Under the pieces are notes generated by a model. It saw nothing but the letters and a program-made list of their open reading frames with translations. It had not been told where the DNA came from and made no database searches. This document shows positions 31,738 through 42,812 of a DNA stretch of 64,000 nt, one piece after another; position 1 is the stretch's first letter; each line of letters starts with the position of its first letter. This DNA is from Geranomyces variabilis. Lineage: Eukaryota; Chytridiomycota; Chytridiomycetes; Spizellomycetales; Powellomycetaceae. Location: positions 183,609 to 247,608 of the forward strand of contig JADGJP010000035.1 in assembly GCA_027603065.1 (NCBI GenBank), given 5' to 3'. Made by a program: the position numbers and the translations under genes.

Positions 31738-32616
31738 TCATGCAGAGGCAGTCGTCGTCTTCATCCCTTTCAACTGTTCCGCGAGCTTTTGTACCTCAGC
31801 TGGCGTCGGCGGCGGCTCGTTGCTCGGCAATGTTTCAGCCAGTGATGACGACGATGATGCCTCAGTTTGACCAGCAGCAGCAGCAGCGCCTTCGTATGAT
31901 CGCAGAATGTTGGCTTCATACGGGTGATCCGAGTCGGCAAATATCAACAAGCGGGACATTTGCGCTTTGCGAAGGTTGTTTTTGGGAAGCATGCCATATA
32001 CGGCTTTTTTCAGCGGCTATTTTGTTCAAAAAAAAAAAAAAACATTTGGTTTAGTAAAGGCCCGTGGTGATTTTTCCCTTTTGAAAGCCTGTTTCATGAA
32101 ACCGCATTTTACCGCAGTCGGGTGTTCCTCGACAAAATCGTTGTATTTAAGCTCCGTCACGCCTCCTGGGTATCCGCTGTGCCACCAGTATTTCTTCTGC
32201 GATGCCTTCTTCCCCGTCAGCGCCATGTGCCGTGCATTAACGACTACGACGTAGTCGCCTGTGTCCACTGGTAAAGAAAAAAAAAAGCCGGCACGCCGAA
32301 ATTTAGTCGCTGGGACAACACTCTGCAGCGAAACTCTACAATTTGCAACGGGACAGAACAAACAAACCTGCTGGGTTGAACGTCGGCTTGTATTTCCCGC
32401 GCAGGGCAATGCCCACCCGCTGTGCGAGCTTGCCGAGGACCTTGTCCTTTGCGTCGACGAGATGCCATACGCGGCCGTATGCGAGACCGGTCTGGAGGAC
32501 AAAACAAAGTTTTAAGTGTTTTGAAGCAGGGTCCGTTGTCGGCCTTTTTGGCCCGCAGCTAAGAGCAAAATCGCTAGCTGATTTGTTAGAAGGACTGGCC
32601 GTACCTTGTTTAACAT
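31738..32616 (-). CDS. Mitochondrial large-subunit ribosomal protein uL13m
   Basis: Exons from high to low: 32616-32605 (12 nt), 32491-32368, 32267-32113 and 32016-31738, total 189 residues. The spliced N-terminus [20 protein letters not shown] is followed by [51 protein letters not shown] and [16 protein letters not shown], a clear match to bacterial L13 and yeast Mrpl23. The Ala-, Ser- and Pro-rich C-terminal extension of about 50 residues is unlike bacterial L13. The protein is an early assembly factor of the large mitoribosomal subunit. The first coding exon holds just four codons; the donor GTACGG, acceptor CCTCCAG and family alignment support it. Confidence 0.92.
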
Positions 32617-32906
32617 TATGCACGACTGAAGGAATGTAAAATGCCGGTGAGTTGCTGGTTGCGTTCGTTTAGCCCAAACGCATTCCCGTCGAACAATTTC
32701 ACAGCCACCGCTTAAGTCAAGTGCACAGCCACGCCCACAGCAGACGGCCTTCTTTTGTGACAGCCCGGCACGTCCTGTGGCTATAATCTGAGGCCGAATA
32801 ACTCTGTTACACTCGGTCTACCCTGCTCGCCAACGACGCTAAGAGTAAACTCAGTTCAAGAGCAAAGGAACCGTCTTTATTTCACACATAGAAGTACCAC
32901 ACGCCC
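32617..32906. other. Intergenic region between uL13m and V-ATPase genes
   Basis: Both neighbours are on the minus strand, so this is the uL13m promoter and the V-ATPase 3' flank. CTATAAT lies near 32780. Nothing else was recognised. Confidence 0.4.
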
Positions 32907-35900
32907 TCACTCATCCGTATCCGCCAAAATGGTTTGGAACGAAAATGGCTGGAACTTTTGCCCGGAGCCTGCATAGAACTTGTTTTGGAACTCAACCCTG
33001 CACGTGGTAAAGCGAAAAGGACGTGGAACTGTGAGCGACGGCATCGTTATGCGGGCCGCAGATTCGTCAGACACTTACCAGTGAAGACGCAGCGCGTGTA
33101 AGAAAGCGGACAGACCCTCCATGACCAGCAAAATGCTGACGGTTAGAACGAACCACATCGCAAAGCCGATGACGAGAGCAATGGGAAGGAAGCCTCCAGA
33201 GAGGAGGAAGACATTGCCCATGATCATCGTCCACAGAACCTCAGACAGCTCTACGAATCCCCAAGCATACGGTGTTAGTCTAGTATTCAACATCGCGCAC
33301 GGAATTAAGATAGAACTCACGAGCGTGCGCCAGGGACAGTGCCCATAGACGGAGGTATGACGCCGTGTTTGAGATGGCGCCAAGACAGAACTCGATGGTG
33401 TGGATCATTTGATGAATCATGATCTCGCCAAAATCGAATCCCTTCAAAAAAACGGTGTGTCAGTGAACGTCAGGGTGAATATCGTACTAACTTTACGAGA
33501 CTCACTTCGTGTCCGTGGCCACCAGATATCTCGACGTGGCCTGCAGCGCTGGCGTCTTCAGACGGCCGGCTGTCGCCCGATCCGGCCGATCCCGCCGTCT
33601 GGTCGATATTTTCGTCTGAAAGGCCAGCGTATCCGAGCCCACCGCGCTTCTCGTGCTCCTTCTTCAGGAAGTAAGGCTTGGCAAGCAGCATCCACGGGAC
33701 GCAAATGAACGCGACAAAGAGAAGGAATGCTTGCAGACCAGCCTAAATGTCCGATATCAGGCATAAGGCTCAGCCTGCATTTCAAAAAGAGCGCCGCTTT
33801 TTTTTACCTGTCCTTTGAATAGTAAATCTTTCGTGTCAACCGACCCCGGAGACAGGAACATGTAGATCAGCGTGTTCAGCAGGCCAGGCGCCAGCGACGG
33901 GTCGGGCCAGTAAGTCGCCCACTTGTAGATGATAAGAATAACGAGGTAGCCGAAAATGCTGAGCAAAAAGATGATCTGAGGCAGGAACTCGGTGTAGATG
34001 CTGAGGCGTTTGTTGAAGTAGATGTAGTTGCAGACGTTGAGACAGATTCCGAAAGACATCTACCAGTGACCGAGAATGCACTATCAGCGACTGTGCTTCC
34101 ATTGAGACCAAACGACGTGCCACTCACATGCATGACGCCAAAAATGATGGCCATCTTCATCTTGTAAGAGTTCGTGAAAAGAAGGACATTGTCTGAACCA
34201 TGCCATGACTGATAGACACGGCAAAGGGTGAGGAAGAGAGCGAGTAGAAGGTATTTGCCTTCACCGCACGTACCGGGTCCACTCCGAAAGGATACGTGAA
34301 CTGCTTTTCGCCGTACCACTTTTCACCTCGGTGATGGAAAACCCATCCGGTGCCGAACAGATTCATCGCTTTCGAAAAGATGTCGTTGTATATCAAACCG
34401 GTGTAGATGGAGAAAATTCCCATAAGCAGAATGATGTAGCGTCCGCCAAAGAAGGTGCCCCAGATCTGACCAAAATCGATGAGCACCGCGTACTTCATCA
34501 CAGTGCTATGAGCGCAACTTTTCTTACCTCGCCCCATCGCTTCTTTTCCAGCACTTTCTCCTGAGAAACCATCCAAGTTGCGAATGCAGTCACAAAGATG
34601 CCGTGACCAAAGTCACCAAACATGACAGCAAACAGGAACGGGAAAGTGATAACCGTGAACAAGCCGGGGTTGACCTCACGGTAAGCGGCCACACCGTAGG
34701 CGTCCACAATGTCTTGAAAGCCTTGTGTAACTTTGTTGGTCCGGTGGTAAGTGGGCGGATCGAGAACGGTACGCAATTCGTTGAGAATAGGCGGAACCGT
34801 AGCGCCTGTGCGCTCCTGAATTGGGTGCGCTTTCGCCATCAGCAAGAGTTTCTTTCCTTCATGTTAGTTGCAGCGATGCCCAGCTTACCGTGACACCGCG
34901 AAGTGCATACTGAATGGCATTGATCGAGAGCGTGGGACACCAACCCTCAGCGATGAGAGCTTTGCGATTCTGATCGTAATTGAATTGGTTCATCGTGTGG
35001 TAAATCGCTTTTTCCTTCTTGACCACGGTCGACCAGGCCTCCAAATTCTCGGACACTTTCGAGAGCTCGATGCGACGTTGGTTGCGAGTGCTATCCAGGA
35101 CCTGAGCAAATGACGGTCAGACCAGGGTTGGGGAAATCAAAGAGCAGTGCAAGCGCATTATACATACATGTTTGAGATCCTCCAGGCGTCCCAGCACTTC
35201 CTGCGCGTCACTACGACGCTTTTCGGTGCTGTCGTCAACGGGGTAAACTGTCGCGCCCATGCTTTCGCAGATTTTACGAATTTTGGCGAGGAGCTGCTGA
35301 CCGTGAGCGAAGATGACAAACACGTTTTTCTGGACAGTCTCGTCCGTAAGCGGGTCGATAATGGACTCGTCAATCTCGGCGTAGTTCATGTACAAGTTTC
35401 CGCGAAGCGCTCGGAACAGAATGCGCTCAAAAGTGCCCATGCGGCTACGGGGAATCACTCCAGCAACAAATCTGTGGAGATTGTGAAAATTTAGGTGCCT
35501 GAGTGATGCTCAATGCTTTCTTCGGATGCGTGCGTACCCGAGGTTGGCAGAGCGAAGAGCCCCGTCGCCACGTTCCACAGCTTCGCTGTCGTCGGCCGGT
35601 TCCAGCGGGCCACCTGGTGCAAGCAGGTGCGACTCTTCGCGATGAGGCGCGCCAAGAATGTCATCGGTCCGCGTGTTGGCCTGCGGATGTGCAATGAATT
35701 AATGCACGATCAGGCCACCCGTCGCGAGGCGATAGATACCTCATCAAAAAAAATCGCAGTTTCTCGCAGGACGTGACGCAGTTCTGTAAGCTCGAGATAT
35801 CGCTTGTTCATAGTCTCAAGACTGGTGTTCATCTGCTGAACGCGTCCGTCGTGCTCATTCAGACGCTCCTCCAACTCATCAATCTCTTGCTGCGTTCTGG

Positions 35901-36405
35901 AACGACCATAGTAGAGGCTGCTGTCCATTGAGCGAATTGGAACATCCGCCTTGTGAATCTGACCCTCCAGGAAGCCTTCGAAGAGCGCAGATTTTAGTAT
36001 CTCCGACCGATTCCACTTCTAACTGCGACAGGCAGCTTACGGAGCTTGCGTTCCATCTCGTCGAGGCGGCGGATTTCATTGACGAAAGCCCGCTGAAAAG
36101 CGTTCACGTTGGGATTCAACTACACCGAGCACAACCGATTTGAGTACCGCCGACGTCCGGTGAAAAGTTGCGTTCTTCCACCCCCCCCCCCCGAAAAGCA
36201 CGTACGTCACGAAACTCAACATGGCCCAGCTCTCCCAATTCTGCAACGGTAGGCTGAGCAATTTCGAGAGGGATGTACAGCTGTAAATATAACAAGCGAG
36301 TCGGTGTTTAGAATGGAACTCCCATGGCGAACCGAGCGTCTGTTTGTGAGATGCCCTTGCCTGCACGAGCGACATCTCCTCTGAGCGGAATAAGTTTCCG
36401 GCCAT
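32907..36405 (-). CDS. VPH1: V-type H+-ATPase subunit a (Vo sector)
   Basis: Fifteen exons (high to low): 36405-36361, 36280-36206, 36119-36041, 35975-35740, 35680-35538, 35471-35168, 35101-34889, 34851-34528, 34465-34274, 34208-34128, 34059-33808, 33742-33506, 33441-33321, 33250-33079, 32997-32907; 854 residues. The cytosolic half begins [20 protein letters not shown] and has [19 protein letters not shown]. The membrane half contains [56 protein letters not shown] and [20 protein letters not shown], with the essential Arg of [14 protein letters not shown] that drives proton transfer to the c-ring. The subunit acidifies vacuole or Golgi. Intron 1 is GC-AG (CAG|GCAAGG). Intron 3 has a TACTAA branch point. 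Every junction keeps frame. Confidence 0.95.
36180..36192 (+). repeat. Homopolymeric C tract in VPH1 intron 2
   Basis: About a dozen consecutive C bases lie inside the intron between VPH1 exons 2 and 3. It is likely length-variable and prone to sequencing error, but does not affect the coding frame. Confidence 0.8.
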
Positions 36406-36700
36406 TGCGGCGAGCGGGACCAAAGACCGGTGTTTATGCGCGGCGGTGTACGAAGCGAAGACTCCTTGGGTGAGGTCGAAAGGGAGAGCAGAGAATGACT
36501 CTGCTAATTACGCCGTCGCTCAAGATGGCATACGCGGGGACTGACGGTGAAGGGCGAGGAATGAGCCTCCCCCTCCTTCCTTTTAAAGGCATATCAAGCT
36601 GCTTACGTGCACGGCGTCTTCCCGCATTGACTTGACTGCTCCCCTCTGACAATCCCAGCCTGCCTTCACCGGTCCCCGCGCATGCTCCCCGGAGAAAGGA
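36406..36700. promoter_or_regulatory. Divergent promoter, VPH1 and DNA polymerase kappa
   Basis: The 295 bases between divergent start codons contain no gene. No TATA box or specific operator is evident. Confidence 0.35.
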
Positions 36701-38888
36701 ATGCAAGGCGAGGAGGGCCATCTTCTCCCAGGCGCGGACAGTGACGACGATGACGATTTTGATCTCGACAATACGGACGAGTGGGACGCCAACGACTGGC
36801 AGGCCTTGGAGGAACTGTCGACCGACGCAACGCAGGGCTTGCAATGTCCGCCTCAAAGCGCCGACTTGCAGGAAGCCACTGTCACGGCGTCAGATTCCAT
36901 GAAGTCCCGCCTTCTCATCAATCCGAACAAGGCGGGAACTCAGAACGCTGACAGAGCAAAGATACAAGAAACTATCTACGAAGCGTCAAAAGGGTCGCCG
37001 TTTTTCTTATCCGAGCAGCGCAAGGACGCAGAAGCGACTGTCAAGATTGCGAAATATGTAGCGCAAGCCAAAGAAATCCGCGCAATGGACCTGCGCGTTG
37101 AGCGCTCCGTTGTGCAGCAGGCGCTAAGTACTCTCCAGCGTGAGTCGGAGGCAGCCGAACCACGAACTATCGTTTGTGTGGACATGGATGCTTTTTATGC
37201 CTCAGTAGAGGAACTTGACAATCCGGAACTGAAATCCAAGCCCATGGCCGTTGGCGGGATTGGGATGCTGTGCACAGCAAATTACGAGGCGCGCAAGTAT
37301 GGTGTCCGCAGCGCCATGCCCGGTTACATTGCCCGAAAGCTCTGCCCGCAGCTGTTAATTGTCCCGCTTCACTTTGAGCGCTACGGAGCCATCAGCGCTG
37401 TCGTGCGCGAGGTGTTTGCGATCTATGATCCAAATTTCAGCGCTTTCTCTCTCGACGAAGGCTTGCTGGACATCACAAAGTACCTTGCCGAACACCCGGC
37501 GCAAAATCCCGAAGAGGTTGTCGCCGAGCTCAGGGAGGAGATCTTCAAGCGAACTGGCCTGACAGCAAGCGCTGGGATCGCAGGAAACAAAGTTGGTGGC
37601 TGCCAGCAAGTGGCCATTTTCACAATCGTTTCTGATGCGTGTCATTGTTGCCCTTAGATGCTGGCCAAAATATGCTCCGACTTCAACAAGCCAAACGGAC
37701 AGATGTATCTTCCGTCTGACCCGCTCAGAGTTCGCGAGTTCATTGATGTTTTGCCGGTTCGAAAAGTGCCCGGCGTCGGGAAGGTGCAAGAGCGGGTGTT
37801 CGGCGCATTGGGCATTGAAACGTGCAGAGATTTGGTAAGCACGATGGTTTAAGTAGTTCACAAAATCCACACATCCGCTGATTGTACCGAATTTCCATCA
37901 GAGAGAAAATCTTCCTCTAATCTACAAAATGTTTTCCAAAATTCACTTCCGCTTTTGCCTCCGCGTGTCTCTTGGAATTGGCTCCACCGAACTGGACTCT
38001 AACCATCAACGCAAAAGCGTCGGCTGCGAGCGCACCTTTCGCGCGCTTCCGGCTTCTGGAAAAGCACCCTCGCCTATGCATGCCAAACTGAAGGAGATTT
38101 CCACTCACCTGTGGGATGATATACAAAAACAGGGCGTGAGGGGCAAACGGGTTACTCTGAAATTGAAGACCACTGCTTTCCGGCTTACGACAAGAGCAAA
38201 GACGCTTGAGACTTTTGTGAGATCTGAGGAGGAACTGTACCGCGTAGCCGAAGCAATTCTTGATACCGAGATCGCCGCCAACCCGACAATCACCCTTCGT
38301 TTGATGGGAATTTCGCTGAGCGCGCTTTCCAGCCTTGCATCCTCAGGCGATCCCGCGTCCCCTGGGATCTCGCGATACCTAATACGCCCAAAGTCTCAGC
38401 CAAGAGACGGCGATACGTCGAATGATGACGAGGATGATGAGGCTCAAGCGGGTGCCGAAAGTGGCGTGCGGCACCGCAGGTCAGTAGAAACCACTTCCAA
38501 TTGCCCTATCTGTGGGAAGATTCTGGAAGGTGACCAGCGAGCCATGGATGAGCATGTCGGCAGATGTCTGGACGACGCGGAGCCACCTTCAATAGCGGAC
38601 GCCACCAGTGCGGGGAGGGAAAGAAAGTCAGCAGACGTCACGACCGCAAATGCCGCAAAGAATGAAGGAATTCTGCGCTGGGTGGTAAGCCCTTGTTGTT
38701 ACGTCTCCGGTGGGTACAAAATTACTGATTTGTGTTTACAGAACCGCGCGGGATCGTCACCACCAAGAAAAAGAGTGAAAACCGAGCAAGAGTTCTTAAC
38801 GTGCCCGATTTGTAACACAAAGCTGCCGCGGCAAGATGATGTAAACGCGCACATCGACGTATGCCTTCTGCGGAGTGGCAGGAAGTAA
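36701..38888 (+). CDS. Translesion DNA polymerase kappa (Y family, DinB)
   Basis: Exons 36701-37591, 37658-37834, 37902-38684 and 38742-38888 give 665 residues. After an acidic N-terminus and the helical clasp that Pol kappa adds before the palm (NPNKAGTQNADRAKIQETIY), the catalytic motif IVCVDMDAFYASVEE sits near residue 160 and the second acidic motif SLDEGLLDIT near 250; the usual form is SLDEAYLDIT. GLTASAGIAGNKMLAKICSD and VLPVRKVPGVGKVQERV (helix-hairpin-helix) follow. The C-terminus has two C2HC UBZ-type fingers, CPICGKILEGD...HVGRCLD at about 557 and CPICNTKLPRQDDVNAH at about 637, which bind ubiquitinated PCNA. The enzyme bypasses minor-groove guanine lesions. All introns are phase 0. 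Confidence 0.93.
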
Positions 38889-38974
38889 ATTGTTAAAAGT
38901 TCCCTTTTTTTGGAAGACGCAGAGCATTGTTGCAGGGTCGACAGCTCTATTTATCAGGCACATATTTGTAGTCT

Positions 38975-39001
38975 CACACATATATACATATATATATATC
39001 T
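38975..39001 (+). repeat. AT dinucleotide-rich tract
   Basis: An imperfect (TA)n/(CATA)n run in the convergent 3' flanks of the Pol kappa and nucleotide-sugar transporter genes. Confidence 0.7.
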
Positions 39002-39086
39002 GTACTTTCACAGCGTTGAGATCTCAAAGTTTTTGCGCATGCTCCTCGTAAAGAAGGATAGAATCAATTTACACAATGTCAAATGT

Positions 39087-40464
39087 TCAGGCCGTTTTTG
39101 TTTTGGTACGCTGGCTTGCAAGGGTGTACGCGACGGTGCCGACGAAGACGGCGGCGGCGCCAAACCAGTGACCCACCGTGAAATCGCTTTCAAACAACCA
39201 CAAACTGATGACGAGGCTCACAAACTTACGCACGCTAAGGATCTGCGCACTAGGAATCAGGCCCGCTGCGTAGCAGTTCAGCGCGAAACACCAGGTTACC
39301 CACCAAATTGAGGGTGACGGCCGAAGACATTGAACTCAATCGATGCACGCCCGAGATACAAATATCTAGAGACAGGATCAGTCATCGTAACCACACGAAA
39401 TGCGTCGCTCAAACCAATGAAGACCTACATTGCGTCGCAACATTACATGCGAGGTACAACCACATGCTTGGAATCTCTGCCCCACTCCACGGCGTGGGTT
39501 TCAAGATCTCGCCGCTTCCCGGGAACCATTCTCCAGCCGGCTCCAAGGCGTCGCCAATTGCCACGGGCGGCGAAGCGTTATAGTCACGCACTTGCTCAGT
39601 CAAATCGTTGTAAAACAGCAAGAACGCCGGCAAACCAAGCAGATGGGTGTAAAAGAGCCCTTCGCGCCAAGCCGGCCCAAATTTTGCGTATGTGATTTGC
39701 TGCAATTGCCCCAAGAAGCAAGAGAGAACAAGCGCCAGAAATAGGAGTCCCAGGCCGAAGATCCAGTCAGAGGAAAGGAAGGAGCTGGACGCAGATGACT
39801 CGGCATCGGCGTCGGGTTTGACTTCGACAGCAGCGGATGCAGAGCTGTATGTCGCTGCAATGACGCCGAGTGTGACCAGGGAGACTCCTGCGACCTGCGC
39901 TCCGGAGAATCTGCAAAGGGACACCCTCAGGTTGTGCAAGGATATGAGCATGGGCGGGATGAGACTTACTTCTTGCCAAAAAACAGCCATCCGATTGCCA
40001 TGCTAACAAACAAGGACCCTGATCGAAAAATAATGTGCAACGGCATGGATATCTTCGCCGCAAATGCAAAATTATTGAGCACGGATACGGTCCAGAACAA
40101 CAGGACCATTGCCAGCCAATAAGGCAACGGAATGGCGCGCTTCTTAAGTCGCAAAGGGAAGGTCCATCCTGTTTTCCAGTCCAAGTGTTCCGGCAGTCCC
40201 GCGGCAGCAACCACCAAAAACTGGACAAGTGTTATCAAATGCCCACTGTTTGGCCGATTACTAGTACGAGAAAAGCCATCAGAAGCTCGCAGGTACTTAA
40301 TTCAAGTCTAAACTCCGTGTAGCGTACCTGACAAGCAGCTCAAGCGTGTAAACATTGGAGCAGCAACCGCCGAAGATGAGCGCGCCGATGACTATCCACT
40401 CCCGAAAAAACACCTGCACGGCGGCCGGCACCGATACAGATTGATTCGCGGTCACCTTGGACAT
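39087..40464 (-). CDS. UDP-N-acetylglucosamine-type nucleotide-sugar transporter (SLC35B4/Yea4)
   Basis: Exons high to low: 40464-40328, 40260-39970, 39910-39429, 39365-39304 and 39242-39087; 375 residues. About ten hydrophobic spans. Family signatures are IFGGCCSNVYTLELL, NSGHLITLVQFLVVA, FWTVSVLNNFAFAAKISMPL, HIIFRSGSLFVSMAIGW and the C-terminal VRKFVSLVISLWLFES plus GHWFGAAAVFVGTVAYTLAS. This order matches Yea4 and SLC35B4, which exchange cytosolic UDP-GlcNAc (and in some species UDP-xylose) for lumenal UMP in ER or Golgi. Yeast Yea4 supports chitin synthesis. The C-terminus SQRTKTKTA is Lys-rich but lacks a clear KKxx ER signal. The short 62-nt exon is bounded by CTCTAG and TTG|GTGGGT. 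Confidence 0.88.
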
Positions 40465-40772
40465 TCTTTATCTGTTCTATTGTCTATTTGGTCTTTTACT
40501 GACTGAAGTCGGAGGGACGCCTTTTGGAATGCGCCATGGGCCTTTCAATTGAAGGCGGCATTCCGCGACACGACGCACCACTCTTCCTCTCGCCCGTCCT
40601 CACATCTCTCGCTTTCGTCCATTACCAGCCCCTCCCGCTGCTCTCAGCCAAACACACCTGCCTGGCGCTCTTCGGTAGCCTTTAAATCCTTTGCTGCTGC
40701 TCGGCGCAATCTATTCTCCGCTCACCGACCTGCCGTCGTATACCTGCCACATTCCCCCTACCACCTGCCACG
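40465..40772. promoter_or_regulatory. Divergent promoter, nucleotide-sugar transporter and YIP1
   Basis: These 308 bases separate two secretory-pathway genes that start facing away from each other, so co-regulation is possible. The YIP1 side is C/T-rich. No known motif was recognised. Confidence 0.35.
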
Positions 40773-41923
40773 ATGCAACAAGGAAACGTGCTCTTCCAAC
40801 AACCACAACCAGGCGTCCCAGTTGATTCTTCCTACTACAATCCGTCTACATCGCTAGAGTTTCAGCAGTTTTCATATGCCGACAAGGGCGCCGGCGCCGC
40901 TGGCGTTTACTCGCAGCCGCAAGCATTCGGCGCGGCGGGCGGTGCCGCAGGTGGTGTGGGGACGATGAGTGGGGGGATGAGCTACGGTCAAGGCGGTGTG
41001 GGAGCGTACCAGCATACGGGAGAAGTGACGTGGGCGTCAGTAGCGGCGGCGTTTACAACGGGAGGTTTCGCGGACGAACCACCGTTGCTCGAAGGTATGT
41101 CTGCACGGCATGGAGAGGCAAAACTTCAGAGCTGCGTCGCCGAAGGGCGTAAATGTCGAGATGATTTTCATCTTCAGGGCTCTTAGGCGTAAGCCGTGTA
41201 GTCGCACGCTTTGAGGTCGCCAGATCCTTGGCTAAGACTCAGATTGCTGTTTTCTAACTTTTTGACTTTCGCCACCCTTCTTTTTGTATAATAGAGCTTG
41301 GAATAAATTTTGGTCACATAAAAACGAAGGGATGGACGGTGCTCAATCCGCTGGGCGCAGTAGATAAGCATATCATGGACGATACGGACCTTGCCGGTCC
41401 GATTTTGTTTTGCCTGCTCTTTGGCGGCTTTCTGCTCTTGGTAGGCTTGCTTACTTCTCATTGGTTGGAATGCTTCTCTAATTTAATGCGTCTCTCTCGT
41501 CTTTTTCAGTCTGGCAAGATCCATTTCGGTTACGTTTATGGTGTCGCGATGATGGGCTGTGTATCCGTCTACGCGATTTTGAACCTCATGTCCGAGTCGG
41601 GCATCGATGGATATCGGACGGCATCAGTATTGGGTTACTGCCTCTTACCAATGGTACTCCTAAGCTCGGTTGCAACGCTTTTGAAATTGAGGTACGTCTT
41701 GGCTGTGGTGAACCGGTTTCCCGGATCTCCCTAACCATCTCTACCTCTTTTCCTCAGTGGCCACATTGTCGGCCTTGTGCTATCGGTTCTTTCGGTTCTG
41801 TGGTGCACATACTCTGCCAGCGCGATGTTTACCGCGGTTCTGTCCATGCGGGATCAAAGGCTACTGGTCGCATATCCCGTCGGGCTTTTGTACAGCGCCT
41901 TCGCCCTCCTCGCCGTTTTCTAA
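40773..41923 (+). CDS. YIP1: Yip1 (YIPF5) Golgi/ER membrane protein
   Basis: Exons 40773-41094, 41295-41440, 41510-41691 and 41758-41923 give 271 residues. A Gly/Gln/Pro-rich cytosolic N-terminus ends in FADEPPLLEELGINFGHIKT, the diagnostic DEPPLLEELGI(N/D) motif of Yip1. KGWTVLNPLGAVDKHIMDDT then leads into five hydrophobic spans, including DLAGPILFCLLFGGFLLL and SGKIHFGYVYGVAMMGCVSV. Yip1 works with Yif1 and Yos1 at ER exit sites and binds prenylated Rab GTPases. The first intron splits the DEPPLLE|ELG motif (phase 1). The gene ends 108 bases from the convergent REX1-B-like gene. Confidence 0.95.
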
Positions 41924-42031
41924 GTACGAGTAATTTGGCTCAAACTCACGTACATAGCCACTACGCACGCGCACCCATTTGAGAGATTAGGCCAAGAAAC
42001 TAGATACATTGCAGACGATTGATTCTACATC

Positions 42032-42580
42032 TCACAGCTCTGCCATCTCTGCCCGGATGTCTTCCCATTTATCAAGAACGGCTTGCCCGACGCCCACCAA
42101 TTGGGCCTTCAGCGCGGCAACCTCTTCCGTAAAATCTCTTGTCCCAAAAACAGTCTCGGTCTGTCCAACCTGATACTGAACCGTGGTCTCCAACTTTTTT
42201 TTCTCTAGCGCTTGTAAATCTGCGACCATGTCAGCAAGGTCGGGCCTCACAATTGGCTCCTCGCGCAGTCGCCGTGCAATCACATTCGCTTCACGCGAAA
42301 GGTCGGCAAAGAGGATCGTCGTGTCGGTTATCAAGGACTCGAATGTTTCGTCGTCGGATGAAGACAAAGGTGGGCGCGCAATATACGCAGCAAAGCCAGC
42401 ATCAAAAGCCTTGTAGGCGTCGATGCGGGCCTGCTGCAGGGATGCGAGGGCGTGCAGGAGAGAGAGGACGGTTGGCGTGGTCTGCAGTCCTACGCTGTCT
42501 GGAATTGCGGAGTTGGGGATAAGGATTGTCGCGGGGTCCGCGCCGAGCATTCGGGCGTTATGCTCGTGAGCGCAGAGCAT
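42032..42580 (-). CDS. REX1-B-like (DNA repair REX1-B domain) protein
   Basis: A single exon of 182 codons. The helical core VLSLLHALASLQQARIDAYK, then AFDAGFAAYIA, LFADLSREANVIARRL, and DLADMVADLQALEKKKLETT resembles the small REX1-B family (PF14966), whose founder protects Chlamydomonas from UV damage and whose members are otherwise uncharacterised. The C-terminal helix is polar and predicted coiled. A Met at 42550 is an alternative start. The assignment rests on remembered motif order and is moderate. It is transcribed divergently from the second 7TM-family gene. Confidence 0.55.
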   Translation of the reverse strand: MLCAHEHNARMLGADPATILIPNSAIPDSVGLQTTPTVLSLLHALASLQQARIDAYKAFDAGFAAYIARPPLSSSDDETFESLITDTTILFADLSREANVIARRLREEPIVRPDLADMVADLQALEKKKLETTVQYQVGQTETVFGTRDFTEEVAALKAQLVGVGQAVLDKWEDIRAEMAEL

Positions 42581-42812
42581 GTTAGCTGCAGATCTTGGAA
42601 ACGCAGCGGCCTCTGTATCAGGGGGAAGAAAAATGCGCTGCAGATGGTGGAAAGCCGCGGCCTTTGTATGAGGAGGAAGAAAGATGCGGATGTCTGTGAG
42701 AACTCAGAAGCAGACGCGGCGGTGGCGGGCCAGTTCATCCTAAGCTCCGCGTCCTCTCGTTTGCAGCTGTCGAAGATTTCCTTCGGCCGCCCTCAGATAC
42801 CACACTGCCCAA

